This document shows, in pieces, positions 52,718 through 61,554 of a stretch of DNA of 64,000 bases. The position numbers were made by a program, and so were the translations under genes. The stretch's first letter is position 1; each line of letters starts with the position of its first letter. Source of the stretch: Phycisphaerae bacterium (GTDB lineage: Bacteria; Planctomycetota; Phycisphaerae; UBA1845; PWPN01); contig JAGNEZ010000023.1 of NCBI GenBank assembly GCA_018003015.1, forward strand, positions 1 through 64,000, given 5' to 3'. Under the pieces are notes generated by a model, which saw nothing but the letters and a program-made list of their open reading frames with translations, was not told the origin of the DNA and searched no databases.

Positions 52718-53725
52718 TCACAGCTCGGCCTGGGGTTCATCACCCTCGGATTCCTCGTCCGGCTCTTCCACATCGTCGGCCCGCCCCAGCTTCACCTCGC
52801 CGATCTCAATCGCCTGAATCCGACGAGCGAACTCGTCCTGATCTTCTTCCTCATCCGCCAGGCCCGGGGCGGGGACGTTCCCGTCGCCTGCCTCGACCGC
52901 CAGCCCTGCATCCGCAAAGGACGCCTCTCCACCTTCCTGCCCGCCCCCGCCACCCGCTGAGCTCTCCTCCTGCTCAACCAGGCGGTCCGGATCGGTGATC
53001 GGCGTCGCGTCCACGAGGTGAACCAGGATCGGCCCAAACCGGTCATTCTGTTCGATTCGCACCCGCTTCTGCCGGATCAGCTCGAGCAGAGCTAGGAACA
53101 AGCCGATCATCTCGCTTCGCGTACGGCCCTCGAAGATCTGCTCGAAATAAAGCGACTTCCCTTCCCGCAACAGTCGATCGGCGATGTCCACCGCGTGAAG
53201 CGCAATCGGCGTATCGTCGTACTTGACCTCGTGGAACGTCCGTTGACTGCCAACCGAGGTCATCAGCTTGTTGAAGGCCGCCAGCAGGTCCCAGACCTGA
53301 ACGTCCTCAATGTCAACCTGCTGCTCCTCGCCAGGCAACTCGACCGGCGGCCGACCGAATCGCCGGGCATGGAACTCCGCCCGCTGCGACAGGGCACCCG
53401 CCGCATCACGGAAACAACGATAGGCCAGCAACTGCCTGACCAGATCGGCCCGCGGATCCAGCGCCTCGTCGCCCTCAGCCTCCTCGGGCAATACCCGCGG
53501 CAGCAGCATCCGCGACTTGATCTCCATCAGCGTCGCCGCCAAGACCAGAAACTCCCCCACGGCCTCCGGGTCCAGGACCTCCAGGACCCGTACGTACTCC
53601 AGGTACTGCTCCAAGATCCGCGCAATCGGAATATCGTAGATGTCCACCTCTTCGCGGCGAATGAGATACAGGAGCAGATCCATCGGGCCGCTGTAGGTGT
53701 CCAGTTGTACTCGGTAGTCCTCCAT
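52718..53725 (-). CDS. scpA: Segregation and condensation protein ScpA
   Basis: This 335-residue kleisin subunit starts at MEDYRVQLDTYSGPMDLLLYLIRREEVDIYDIPI, the canonical ScpA N-terminus, with LVLAATLMEIKSRMLLP next, and ends its folded part with the winged-helix segment EMIGLFLALLELIRQKRVRIEQNDRFGPI. It would link SMC heads with ScpB in chromosome segregation. A C-terminal acidic, Gly-rich extension of about 80 residues beyond the usual end is atypical. scpB is not adjacent. The start has no clear ribosome site, but conservation fixes it. Confidence 0.93.
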   Translation of the reverse strand: MEDYRVQLDTYSGPMDLLLYLIRREEVDIYDIPIARILEQYLEYVRVLEVLDPEAVGEFLVLAATLMEIKSRMLLPRVLPEEAEGDEALDPRADLVRQLLAYRCFRDAAGALSQRAEFHARRFGRPPVELPGEEQQVDIEDVQVWDLLAAFNKLMTSVGSQRTFHEVKYDDTPIALHAVDIADRLLREGKSLYFEQIFEGRTRSEMIGLFLALLELIRQKRVRIEQNDRFGPILVHLVDATPITDPDRLVEQEESSAGGGGGQEGGEASFADAGLAVEAGDGNVPAPGLADEEEDQDEFARRIQAIEIGEVKLGRADDVEEPDEESEGDEPQAEL

Positions 53726-53797
53726 CGGGACACATTCTAACGACCAGGTCGCCACCATGCCATGGATGACTCGCGGCCAACGGGTTAGCATGTGCCC

Positions 53798-54577
53798 ATG
53801 CCAGTCCTGAGACTCAGTAACATCGGCTTCCGTCGCGGCGAGCGGCAAATCCTCTCCAGCGTCTCCTGGACGATCGAGCCCGGCCAGCACTGGGCCCTGT
53901 TGGGCGCGAACGGCTCCGGTAAAACCACCCTCCTCAAGATCGTCACCGGCTACGAATGGGTCAGCGAGGGCTCCGTCGAGGCCCTCGGGCAGCTCTTCGG
54001 CGAATGCGATCTCCGCACCCTTCGCAAGTCCATTGGATGGGTCAGCTCGGCCCTGGTCCACACCTTCCCAGGCAGAGACACCGCCGAAAGCGTGGTTCTC
54101 TCCGGTCTGGAAGCATCGATCGGACTGTACCGGGATTTCACCGCGGAGGAATCCAACCGGGCCCGCCATACCCTCGCCCTCATGGGCGCCGAGCACCTGG
54201 CCGAACAGCCCTACGAACTGATGTCACAAGGCGAGCAACAGCGGGTCCTCATCGCTCGAGCCCTGGTCAACCAGCCCACCCTGCTGATCCTCGACGAGCC
54301 CTGCGCCGGCCTCGACCCGGCCGCCCGCAACCACTTCCTGTTCGATGTCGGCCAGCTCGCCCAGCGTCCTCAGGCCCCTACCCTGATCGTCGTCACCCAC
54401 CACATCGAGGAGATCCACCCCTGGATCACCCATGTGCTCGTCCTCAAGGAGGGCCGGGTCCTCGCCACCGGGCCGAAAGAGACCGTCCTCACCTCCGCTC
54501 ATCTCTCCACAGCCTTCAGCTTCGATTGCCATGTCCGCCAGGACGGGAGACTGTTCTACCTTGCCGGGCCGGCGTAA
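53798..54577 (+). CDS. Lone ABC ATPase (ModF/YlmA-like)
   Basis: This protein of about 259 residues has Walker [15 protein letters not shown], signature YELMSQGEQQRVLIARAL, Walker B LLILDEPCAGLDP and switch THHIEEI, followed by KEGRVLATGPKE. The sequence fits the ModF/YlmA class of ATPases, which usually lack a dedicated permease gene. None is adjacent here. Start is ATG 53798 (GTG 53792 in frame). It diverges from scpA with a 72-base gap. Confidence 0.88.
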   Translation: MPVLRLSNIGFRRGERQILSSVSWTIEPGQHWALLGANGSGKTTLLKIVTGYEWVSEGSVEALGQLFGECDLRTLRKSIGWVSSALVHTFPGRDTAESVVLSGLEASIGLYRDFTAEESNRARHTLALMGAEHLAEQPYELMSQGEQQRVLIARALVNQPTLLILDEPCAGLDPAARNHFLFDVGQLAQRPQAPTLIVVTHHIEEIHPWITHVLVLKEGRVLATGPKETVLTSAHLSTAFSFDCHVRQDGRLFYLAGPA

Positions 54578-54621
54578 GAGCACCGGGGGCGCATGCATGA
54601 TCCGCCCTCTTCGCCAGCCTG

Positions 54622-55479
54622 TCACCGCCTTCGCCTTCCCCATAGCATGACCAGCCCGGCGGCGAGAGCCATCACCGAGGCCGGCTCGGGCACGGCATGG
54701 GTCGAGGCCAAGGCCTGGATGCCGGTGGAGCCGGCGATGCCGAAGCGGCGGTGCTCCGTGCCGTCACGCCCATAGACAATGACCTGCTTGTAGTCCCGCG
54801 ACACGTGAAGGCTGACGTAGGTCTCCTCGCCGATCGCGGCCAGCCCCTTTGCGGCATAGACGGCATCGGCATCCTCCATGCTGAATCGATCTCGAATGAC
54901 GCCTGTCAGAGGATCAAGTCCGAGAATCTGGGTCTGAGCGAAAGAACCGACGGGGTGGGCAATGGCCAGCAGCCGATTCCTGGGCCCGAACTCGCCCAAG
55001 TCGGCGTCGATCATGAGGTTCGACTCGGCGGGATTGGCCTTGTGGAAATCAATCGCCCGCACAAAGGCCCCGGTTGCCAGATCGTACACCTCGATGTCGT
55101 TGTGACTCGAACGCCAATCGTTGGTGTAAAGACAGTCGCCCATCGTCGCCAGGCCGGAGCGATAGGGATTGTCGGGCAGATGGTACTGGCCGACGACGGC
55201 GCCGGTGTCCGGGTTCAGCTTGTAGACCGTGCTGTACACAGCCGAGGGACCGGGCAAGTAATACAGATGGCTCCCATCAAAGGCCAGCCCGGCGTTCTGG
55301 TTCGGCGAGGCGGGAGGGGCATAGGAGTTCAACACCGCACCGGTCTGCGGATCGAGCTCTGTGATCTTCGAAGAACCCCAGATGCTGCAATGCGTGGCGA
55401 AGAGACGGTCGCCCCCGCGGCTCTCCGCCGAGGCAACGAACAAAACCCCCGCCCATATGACGAGACTGAGCCTTCGCAT
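54622..55479 (-). CDS. PEP-CTERM sorting protein with propeller-like domain
   Basis: This 285-residue protein starts at ATG 55479 with GCGAGG six bases upstream. It has a signal peptide (MRRLSLVIWAGVLFVASAES), a body of repeated units such as KITELDPQTGAVLNSY, VYKLNPDTGAVVGQYHL, IEVYDLATGAFVRAIDF and ILGLDPLTGVIRDRF (quinoprotein/propeller-like), and ends VPEPASVMALAAGLVMLWGRRRR, a textbook PEP-CTERM tail. Such tails are processed by exosortase, which fits the EpsI gene at 29465. No enzymatic residues are seen. Confidence 0.9.
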   Translation of the reverse strand: MRRLSLVIWAGVLFVASAESRGGDRLFATHCSIWGSSKITELDPQTGAVLNSYAPPASPNQNAGLAFDGSHLYYLPGPSAVYSTVYKLNPDTGAVVGQYHLPDNPYRSGLATMGDCLYTNDWRSSHNDIEVYDLATGAFVRAIDFHKANPAESNLMIDADLGEFGPRNRLLAIAHPVGSFAQTQILGLDPLTGVIRDRFSMEDADAVYAAKGLAAIGEETYVSLHVSRDYKQVIVYGRDGTEHRRFGIAGSTGIQALASTHAVPEPASVMALAAGLVMLWGRRRR

Positions 55480-56003
55480 ATCGAACCTCGCGATGATCGG
55501 GACAGCACGGACACCCCCCCAGGAATCCAGCAGCCAGGATGGCGCCGCGAGTTGGCCTGACCATCGCAAGATACCCGATCCCGCCGGCCCAGGCAAGCGT
55601 CGGCTATTGCATCCTGATCGTGGCTTGTCCCACAATGACCAGAACAGGACGACCCGAGACGGGATCGAGCACCACAACCTGGCTTGACTGGCCTCGACAA
55701 GCTCGACCTACCGCCTTGGACGGCCACCGATCCCGAAAGAACCGAGGGCAACTCGCCGAAATACGAGACCCGAATGTGGCAGATTGGAGGTACAAACCAT
55801 TGTAGGCGAAACGCGTCACAGCTAGCCGGGTGCCGTGCGCAGAGGGGTCAGGAAGTCCAACAGACTGCCGCCCGCACCGTGGCGCAGACGGCATTCGATC
55901 CCTCGCGGGTCCTGTGGCGGCTCCAACGCGTTGCCTGCCACTCAGAGCCCCCGGCCGCTTCCCAGGCTTCCACAGCGCGCCAACCGCCGGACCGACCATC
56001 ACG
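55480..56003. other. Intergenic stretch, no gene recognised
   Basis: This 524-base gap separates the end of the broken glycyl-radical gene from the PEP-CTERM gene. Open frames here look like composition shadows. I see no hairpin or promoter of note; it may include further eroded sequence of the 56-59 kb locus. Confidence 0.4.
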
Positions 56004-57475
56004 CTACTCGCCCGCGAACGCATGCCGGGCAATGACATGATCCTGGTAGGGCTCTTCCAGCTCGCAGAAGTACCCACTCCAACCCCACACGCGAACAATC
56101 AGGTCTCGGTGTCGCTCAGGATGGCTTTTCGCATCGCGAAGCGTCGCAGCGCTCACCGTGTTCAACTGCAGTTGCTGGCAACCCAGTTCGGCTGCGACGT
56201 GAACGAGCAAGGCGACCTTCTCGATCGAGTCGGGACTGCGAAAGACCGCATCCGCAAGCTCCAGCGTGATCGGGCCGCCGTTGCAGATCCGTCGGTAGTC
56301 GATCTTGCCGAAGCTCTGAAGAACACTGATCGGCCCACGGATGGCCACCCCTTGCGATGGAGCCAGATTCGCCCCGAAATACTCGCCAGCTCGCCGACCG
56401 TCAGCGGTCGCACCCACCACCGGCTCGGGCATCCCCTCGTGACCCGTGGCCAGCCAAACGTAGTACATGGCCGAACCAGTGCCCGGCCTAACCTTCCCGC
56501 CCCGCCCGTTGCCGGATAGCGATTCGCAGGCGTCGGCCAGACGATCGAACAAAACGACCAGCATGCGGTCGGCCCGGTCGTCGTGGTTGCCCACCTTCGG
56601 CCCTTCACCCGCGAGCTTGGCCCGCAGTGGCTCGTCATCCAGGTCAGCGGGTTGGCCGCGTCAGAGCCGTCTCGCTTCACGCCGCCAAGCATCAGCGACT
56701 GACCGTTGTCACCCTGCTGGACGCCGGGATATAGATCCGAATCACGGTTCAGCGAGATAAAGAACTCCTCGAGCAGTGCCTCGGCCGCCCCGCCATCCAA
56801 CACGCCGGTCTTGAGGTCTGCCTCCAGGTAGGGCCATAGGTACTGATCCAGCCGGCCCAGACCCACATGGTAATGCCCGCTCAGCCAAACCACCGCATGC
56901 AGCAACCGAAGTGCCTGCAGCGCCTCGTGGAACGTCCGCGGCGGATTCGCCGGAACCCATTCCAGCAGCTCGGCAACATCCCGCCGGCCGAGATCACGCG
57001 CCGCCAGAGCATATCGGCCGGCCAAGGCCAGCACACCGTCGATCGCCTCGACGGCCGCATCGAGAAACTCCACCGCCTCGCCATCCCCGGCCCGGATCAC
57101 CCGGTCCCGGATCACCAGAGCCAGCCGCCGCCGCCCCAGTAACCCCTCGGACAGAACCATGCCCCAGTCGGCGCAGATATTGCTGATCGGACCTAGCTCG
57201 TGAAGCGTGTGCCCCGAAATCAGCCGCTGCCAGTCCTCCGGCTGGTAAACCGGCGGAATCCGCGGCGTCGTTCGCGTAAAGACAATTCGCTGGTCCGACT
57301 CGATGACCGGATGTTGCGCCTCACACATCCGACGGGTCAGTCGAGCTGAACGCCGCATCCACGACAGCCCCTCGGCATCGCATTCGGAAACCAGGTCCGG
57401 CAGCTGGGCTTGGCGATGACCGGTTTGTTGACGCTCGCGCACCTGATCGCGCATCCGCAGCAGTCGTGCGTCCAT
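56004..57475 (-). pseudogene. Glycyl radical enzyme (PFL-like) with central deletion
   Basis: The N-terminal part (MDARLLRMRDQV, with GGGAG upstream) runs in one frame to DAANPLTWM at about 56640 and has family features such as VWLSGHYHVGLGRLDQYLWPYLEAD and FFISLNRDSDLYPGVQQGDNGQS. A second frame then carries the C-terminal part: KVGNHDDRADRML, PVVGATADGRRAGEYFGANLAPSQG and the glycyl-radical loop LIVRVWGWSGYF. The region of roughly 200 or more residues that contains the catalytic Cys (GCVEP-like) is missing, and the frames do not match. The product cannot be an active enzyme. Its activating enzyme lies at 58340. Confidence 0.85.
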
Positions 57476-57589
57476 GGTCGCTCCCTATCCGCCGACAAAC
57501 CCCGTTCAGAACAGAACCTGACCCGACGGCCTTCCACAGCCTCTCGCAGTTCGCTGACCCGCTGCTCAGCCGGACCCTCCTCTAGTCTA

Positions 57590-58045
57590 TCAGCCCGGAC
57601 CCAACAAGGAATTGAGCCCCTGCGTATTCTTCTTGAGATTCTTTGCGCTCTCCGTCGTCGCTTGGCGGCGATAGCCACACGGCGTCTGGCCCGTCAGTCG
57701 CTTGAAAAGCACACTCATATACTCCGGATGCACGAAACCGGCGAGTCGTGCGATCGCCGCCAGGGAGAGATCCGTCTCGGCCAGCAGTTGCTTCACCCGC
57801 TTTAGCCGGACGAGCCGGATCTCCGCCTGGGGCGACCGGCCAAGGTACCTTCGGAACCCCCGTTCCAGCAGGCTTCGAGAAACCGCAATGTGCCGCAGAA
57901 CCTGCTCAACCCGCAGACCACCGCAGGCCCGCTCGCGAATGAAACTCACTGCGGCCGCCACGTCCGGATCGTCAATCCGCAATACGTCGGTCGACTGGCG
58001 AGTGATAACCCCAAGAGGCTCGATCCGTCGCTCCTGAACGGCCAT
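57590..58045 (-). pseudogene. XylR-type AraC regulator, N-terminally truncated
   Basis: The surviving part reads RRIEPLGVITRQSTDVLRIDDPDVAAAVSFIRERA and then an AraC DNA-binding domain (VSRSLLERGFRRYLGRSPQAEI, LLAETDLSLAAIARLAGFVHPEYMSVLFKRLTGQTPCGYRR). In XylR-type regulators these motifs follow a LacI-like sugar-binding domain of about 270 residues, which is absent here. The frame stays open to 58117 but that stretch is antisense to another truncated gene. A short HTH-only protein might still be made from ATG 58045, though no ribosome site is seen. It precedes the glycyl radical gene on the same strand. Confidence 0.75.
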
Positions 58046-58343
58046 GGTCAGCGCGATCGCCCTCTTCACCGACGCCCTGCTGAAGTGGGAACCCGGTAAG
58101 GTGAAGATCGTGGCCATGGACGCCCTGCCCGCCCAGCTACCCTACGTTCGCAAGGGCGTCGTCGCACGGCTCTTCGCTCAGCAAACGTATCAGTGGGGCT
58201 ACCGCTCCATCGAGATCCTGACCGACAAGGTCGTGCTCCACAAGGACCCTCCGTCGGCCATCGAGTACTCCCCGCTCCTGCCGGTGGACAAGAACAACGC
58301 CGAGCAGTTCGAGACAAACTGGAAGAAATGGCTCCGCCAATGA
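58044..58343 (+). pseudogene. Sugar ABC substrate-binding protein, C-terminal fragment
   Basis: The frame encodes ALFTDALLKWEPGKVKIVAMDALPAQLPYVRKGVV, then AQQTYQWGYRSIEILTDKVV and ENWKKWL-like tail sequence (FETNWKKWLRQ). This is the C-terminal third of a periplasmic sugar-binding protein of the RbsB type, where VAMDALP and LFAQQTYQWGYRSIEIL are characteristic. The signal peptide and N-terminal lobe are missing. The break at about 58044-58055 coincides with the break of the XylR-type gene on the opposite strand. Its stop overlaps the start of the activating enzyme (ATGA). Confidence 0.75.
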
Positions 58344-59101
58344 GCAGCGTACGCACCGGCAGGGTGTTCGACATCCGGGAGTTCACCATCCATGATGGCC
58401 CGGGCATTCGCACCACCGTCTTCCTCAAGAGCTGCCCGCTACGGTGCACGTGGTGCCACAACCCCGAGGGGCTCTCCCCCGAACCGCAGGTGCTGCGCAG
58501 CCCGGCCGGAGAGCGCGAAGTGGGCCAGATGTACCGCTCGACCGATCTCGCGGAACGGCTCAACCGCCAGGCACCGGTGCTCCGCGATCACGGCGGCGTG
58601 ACGTTCTCCGGAGGCGAGCCGCTGGCTCAGGCCGCATTCGTCGCCGAGGTCATCGACGCACTCGATCGGCTTCATGTCGTCCTGGACACGTCCGGTTACG
58701 CGAACCGAGAGGATTTCCGCCTCGTGGCCGCCAGGTGCAATCTGGTCCTTTTCGACCTGAAGCTGATCGATGGCGCCCGACATGCCCGCTGGACCGGCGC
58801 CGGCAACGAAGTCATTCTCGACAACCTCCGGATCTTGAGCGGCATGGGCATTCCGTACATCATCCGCGTCCCCCTGGTCCCCGGCGTGACCGACACGGAA
58901 GATAACCTGTCCAGCATTGCCCGACACGTCAGCGGATTGCCCGGACTCCTCCGCGCGGAACTGCTTCCCTATAACCGGGCTGCGGGTGGCAAGTACGCCG
59001 CATGCGGCATGCGGTTCTGTCCCGGGTTCGACGAGTCTCAGGAACCCAGGTCCACCACCGCGTGCTTCGAGGCCGCAGGCGTCGAGGCGCGAGTCCTGTA
59101 G
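58340..59101 (+). CDS. Glycyl-radical enzyme activating enzyme (radical SAM)
   Basis: This 253-residue protein starts at ATG 58340 (MSSVRTGRVFDIREFTIHDGPGIRTTVFLKSC). It has the radical-SAM cluster motif CPLRCTWCHNPEG (CxxxCxxC), GGVTFSGGEPLAQ, LDTSGYA, FDLKLID and VPLVPGVTDTEDN, all typical of PFL-activating enzymes. It lacks the ferredoxin-like Cys insert between the CxxxCxxC motif and GGVTFSGGEP that many larger GRE activases have; the corresponding stretch (GEREVGQMYRSTDLAERL) has no Cys. The enzyme appears complete even though its presumed partner at 56004-57475 is broken. Confidence 0.92.
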   Translation: MSSVRTGRVFDIREFTIHDGPGIRTTVFLKSCPLRCTWCHNPEGLSPEPQVLRSPAGEREVGQMYRSTDLAERLNRQAPVLRDHGGVTFSGGEPLAQAAFVAEVIDALDRLHVVLDTSGYANREDFRLVAARCNLVLFDLKLIDGARHARWTGAGNEVILDNLRILSGMGIPYIIRVPLVPGVTDTEDNLSSIARHVSGLPGLLRAELLPYNRAAGGKYAACGMRFCPGFDESQEPRSTTACFEAAGVEARVL

Positions 59102-59250
59102 AGCAGCCTCCTTCCGGCGAGCAAGCCCCAGGCGGCGAATGCGGCACAAACCCGCTTGTGCCCGCCCCTTCGGTTCAGCAGGGAAAACGAGGGCTCATCG
59201 GGATGCCGCGCCTTTGCCTGCCGCCGCTGACAGCTCTAACATGCTCAGGT

Positions 59251-60684
59251 ATGGCCAAGGCCGGAGATCCACGTCCACTCTCCCAACAGGACAAACATCG
59301 TCTCATCGACTGGGACCGACGGTTTGTCTGGCATCCGTTCACCCAGCACAGCCTCTGGAATGCCGTGGACCCGCTCGTCATCATCGCAGCCGACGGAGAT
59401 TACGTCATCGATACCGACGGGAACCGCTACCTCGACGGACACTCGAGCCTGTGGTGCAACATCCACGGGCACCGTCGGGCGGAGATCGACCGGGCCATCA
59501 TCGAGCAGGTGGGCAGGGTCGCCCATTCCACCCAGCTAGGCCTCGCATCCCCACCGGCCATCGAACTCGCCAAACGCCTCGTGGACATCGCTCCGATAGG
59601 ACTCACCAAGGTCTTCTACTCCGATGACGGCTCCACCAGCCTGGAGGTCGCCTGCAAGCTCGCCTTCGCCTACTGGCAGCATCGTGACCGGCCGGAACGC
59701 CGGCTGTTCATCGCCCTGAAAGAGGCTTATCACGGCGACACCATCGGCTCGGTGAGCCTGGGCGGCATCGACCTGTTCCACCGCGCCTACCAACCCCTGC
59801 TGTTCCAGACCCTCTTCGCCCCCTCACCCTACTGCTACCGCTGTCCACTGGGCAGGTCGCACGAGACCTGCGGCTTGGCTTGTGCCGACGTCGTGGGGAC
59901 CATGCTGGAGGAGTATCCCGGCCAGGTCGCGGCCGTGGTGATCGAGCCGCTCGTCCAGTGCGCCGGCGGCATCATCACCGCGCCGCCAGGCTTCCTCACC
60001 CAGATCCACAACCTGTGCCGCAAGCACGGCACTCTACTGATCGCCGATGAAGTGGCCACCGGCTTTGGCCGGACAGGCCGCATGTTCGCCGTGCAACATG
60101 AGCAGGTGACCCCGGACTTGATGTGCCTGTCCAAGGGACTCACCGGTGGCTACCTGCCCCTGGGCGCAACGCTGGCGACCGAGGAGATCTACCAGACCTT
60201 TCTCGGCCCCATCGACTCGGGCCGGACCTTCTACCACGGACACACGTTCACGGGTAACCCCCTGGGCTGCGCCGCCGCTCTGGCCTCGCTGAACCTCTTC
60301 GAATCCGATGAAACGCTGCAGCGACTCAAACTCAGGATCGCCTGCATCGCCTCACACCTGGCCCGGCTGGCAGACAACCCGCATGTCGGCGACGTCCGCC
60401 AGCGCGGCATGATCGCCGGCGTGGAACTCGTCCGCGACAAGACCACCCGCGAGAGCTACCCCTACGGCCTGCAGGTCGGCGCCCACGTCTGCCTCCACGC
60501 CCGGCAATACGGCGTCATTCTCCGGCCCTTGGCCGATACGATCGTCATCTTGCCTCCCTTGGCCATCTCCCTCCCCAACCTCGAACACCTGCTGCTCACG
60601 ATCGAGCGATGCATCGACGAGACTGTCCCCCGCATCCGGAACGGCGCTCGCCCAGACGGCCCCGGTAGCGACGGGCTGGAATGA
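59251..60684 (+). CDS. bioA: Adenosylmethionine-8-amino-7-oxononanoate aminotransferase (BioA)
   Basis: This 477-residue class-III PLP aminotransferase starts at ATG 59251. BioA markers are WHPFTQHSLW near 27-36, DGHSSLWCNIHGH, FYSDDGSTSLEVACKLA, KEAYHGDTIGSVSLGGI, the DEVATGFGRTG block and the PLP lysine in CLSKGLTGGYLPL (Lys295). An internal Cys-rich loop (PYCYRCPLGRSHETCGLAC) is found in some BioA lineages. It converts KAPA to DAPA in biotin synthesis, the step after BioF. bioB and bioD are not in the window. No clear ribosome site precedes the start. Confidence 0.93.
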   Translation: MAKAGDPRPLSQQDKHRLIDWDRRFVWHPFTQHSLWNAVDPLVIIAADGDYVIDTDGNRYLDGHSSLWCNIHGHRRAEIDRAIIEQVGRVAHSTQLGLASPPAIELAKRLVDIAPIGLTKVFYSDDGSTSLEVACKLAFAYWQHRDRPERRLFIALKEAYHGDTIGSVSLGGIDLFHRAYQPLLFQTLFAPSPYCYRCPLGRSHETCGLACADVVGTMLEEYPGQVAAVVIEPLVQCAGGIITAPPGFLTQIHNLCRKHGTLLIADEVATGFGRTGRMFAVQHEQVTPDLMCLSKGLTGGYLPLGATLATEEIYQTFLGPIDSGRTFYHGHTFTGNPLGCAAALASLNLFESDETLQRLKLRIACIASHLARLADNPHVGDVRQRGMIAGVELVRDKTTRESYPYGLQVGAHVCLHARQYGVILRPLADTIVILPPLAISLPNLEHLLLTIERCIDETVPRIRNGARPDGPGSDGLE

Positions 60685-60688
60685 GCCC

Positions 60689-60717
60689 TTGGCATCAACG
60701 AGCCACCCGCGTACATT
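60689..60717 (+). promoter_or_regulatory. Sigma70-like promoter for SDR-kinase genes
   Basis: TTGGCA (60689-60694), 17-base spacer, TACATT (60712-60717). It would start transcription about 35 bases before the SDR start at 60759. Confidence 0.5.
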
Positions 60718-60758
60718 GATGGACGTCCGAATCGAAAGGACAGAAGGAGTTCCCAGTC

Positions 60759-61538
60759 ATGCCTGAAAAGAAGCGCGTCGCCCTGGTCACGGGCGGGTCG
60801 AGGGGAATCGGCCGAGGCATCTGCCTGGCCCTGGCCCAGGACGGATTCGCCGTCGTCGTCAACTACAACAGCAACAGTGACGCCGCTCTCCACACCAAGC
60901 ATATGATCGAGCAGATGGGCGGCACAGCCGAGATCTGCCAGGCGGATATCACAACCGTCGAACACCGCGAATTGCTGGTCGATCACTGCATGGAAACATT
61001 CGGCCGCCTCGACGTCCTGGTCAACAACGCGGGCATCGCCCCGCCTGAGCGACGCGACCTGCTGGAAATGACCGAGGCGAGTTACGACCTGGTCATGGCC
61101 ACCAATCTCCGGGCCCCTTTCTTCCTCGCCCAACGGGTCGCCCGCCTCATGATCGAACAGAGAAAGAACCGCTCCATCCCCGCCGCCTCGATCATCAATG
61201 TCTCCTCGGTCAGCGCCTACGCCGCCAGCATCAACCGGGGCGAGTACTGCATCAGCAAGGCAGGCCTCTCCATGATCACCACCCTCCTGGCCGTCCGACT
61301 GGCCGAAGAAGGAATCAACGTCTACGAGATCCGCCCAGGCATCATCGCCACGGACATGACCGCAGGTGTCAAGGAAAAGTACGACCGCCTGATCAGAGAG
61401 GGCTTCACGCCAATCCGCCGGTGGGGCCAGCCCGCCGATGTCGGCAAGGCCGTGGCCATGCTCGCTCGAGGCGACCTGCCCTTCTCGACCGGCGAGGTGA
61501 TCAACGTCGACGGCGGCTACGCCTTGCGGTACTTCTGA
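60759..61538 (+). CDS. Short-chain dehydrogenase/reductase (FabG-like)
   Basis: This 259-residue classical SDR starts with AGAAGGAG upstream. It has VALVTGGSRGIGRGIC, VLVNNAGIAP, INVSSVSAYAASINRGEYCISKAG (Ser, Tyr and Lys of the active site) and RPGIIATDMT. By sequence it is close to 3-oxoacyl-ACP reductases, but its partner downstream is a KDG-kinase-like gene, so a sugar or sugar-acid reductase role is equally possible. The two genes are 16 bases apart and share the promoter at 60689. Confidence 0.88.
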   Translation: MPEKKRVALVTGGSRGIGRGICLALAQDGFAVVVNYNSNSDAALHTKHMIEQMGGTAEICQADITTVEHRELLVDHCMETFGRLDVLVNNAGIAPPERRDLLEMTEASYDLVMATNLRAPFFLAQRVARLMIEQRKNRSIPAASIINVSSVSAYAASINRGEYCISKAGLSMITTLLAVRLAEEGINVYEIRPGIIATDMTAGVKEKYDRLIREGFTPIRRWGQPADVGKAVAMLARGDLPFSTGEVINVDGGYALRYF

Positions 61539-61554
61539 CGAAAGGAGGCGGGCC

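Noticed and set aside
55604-56098. A 164-codon minus-strand open frame between the GRE remnant and the PEP-CTERM gene
   Set aside because: It overlaps the GRE end in another frame, has no ribosome site and has no recognised motif.
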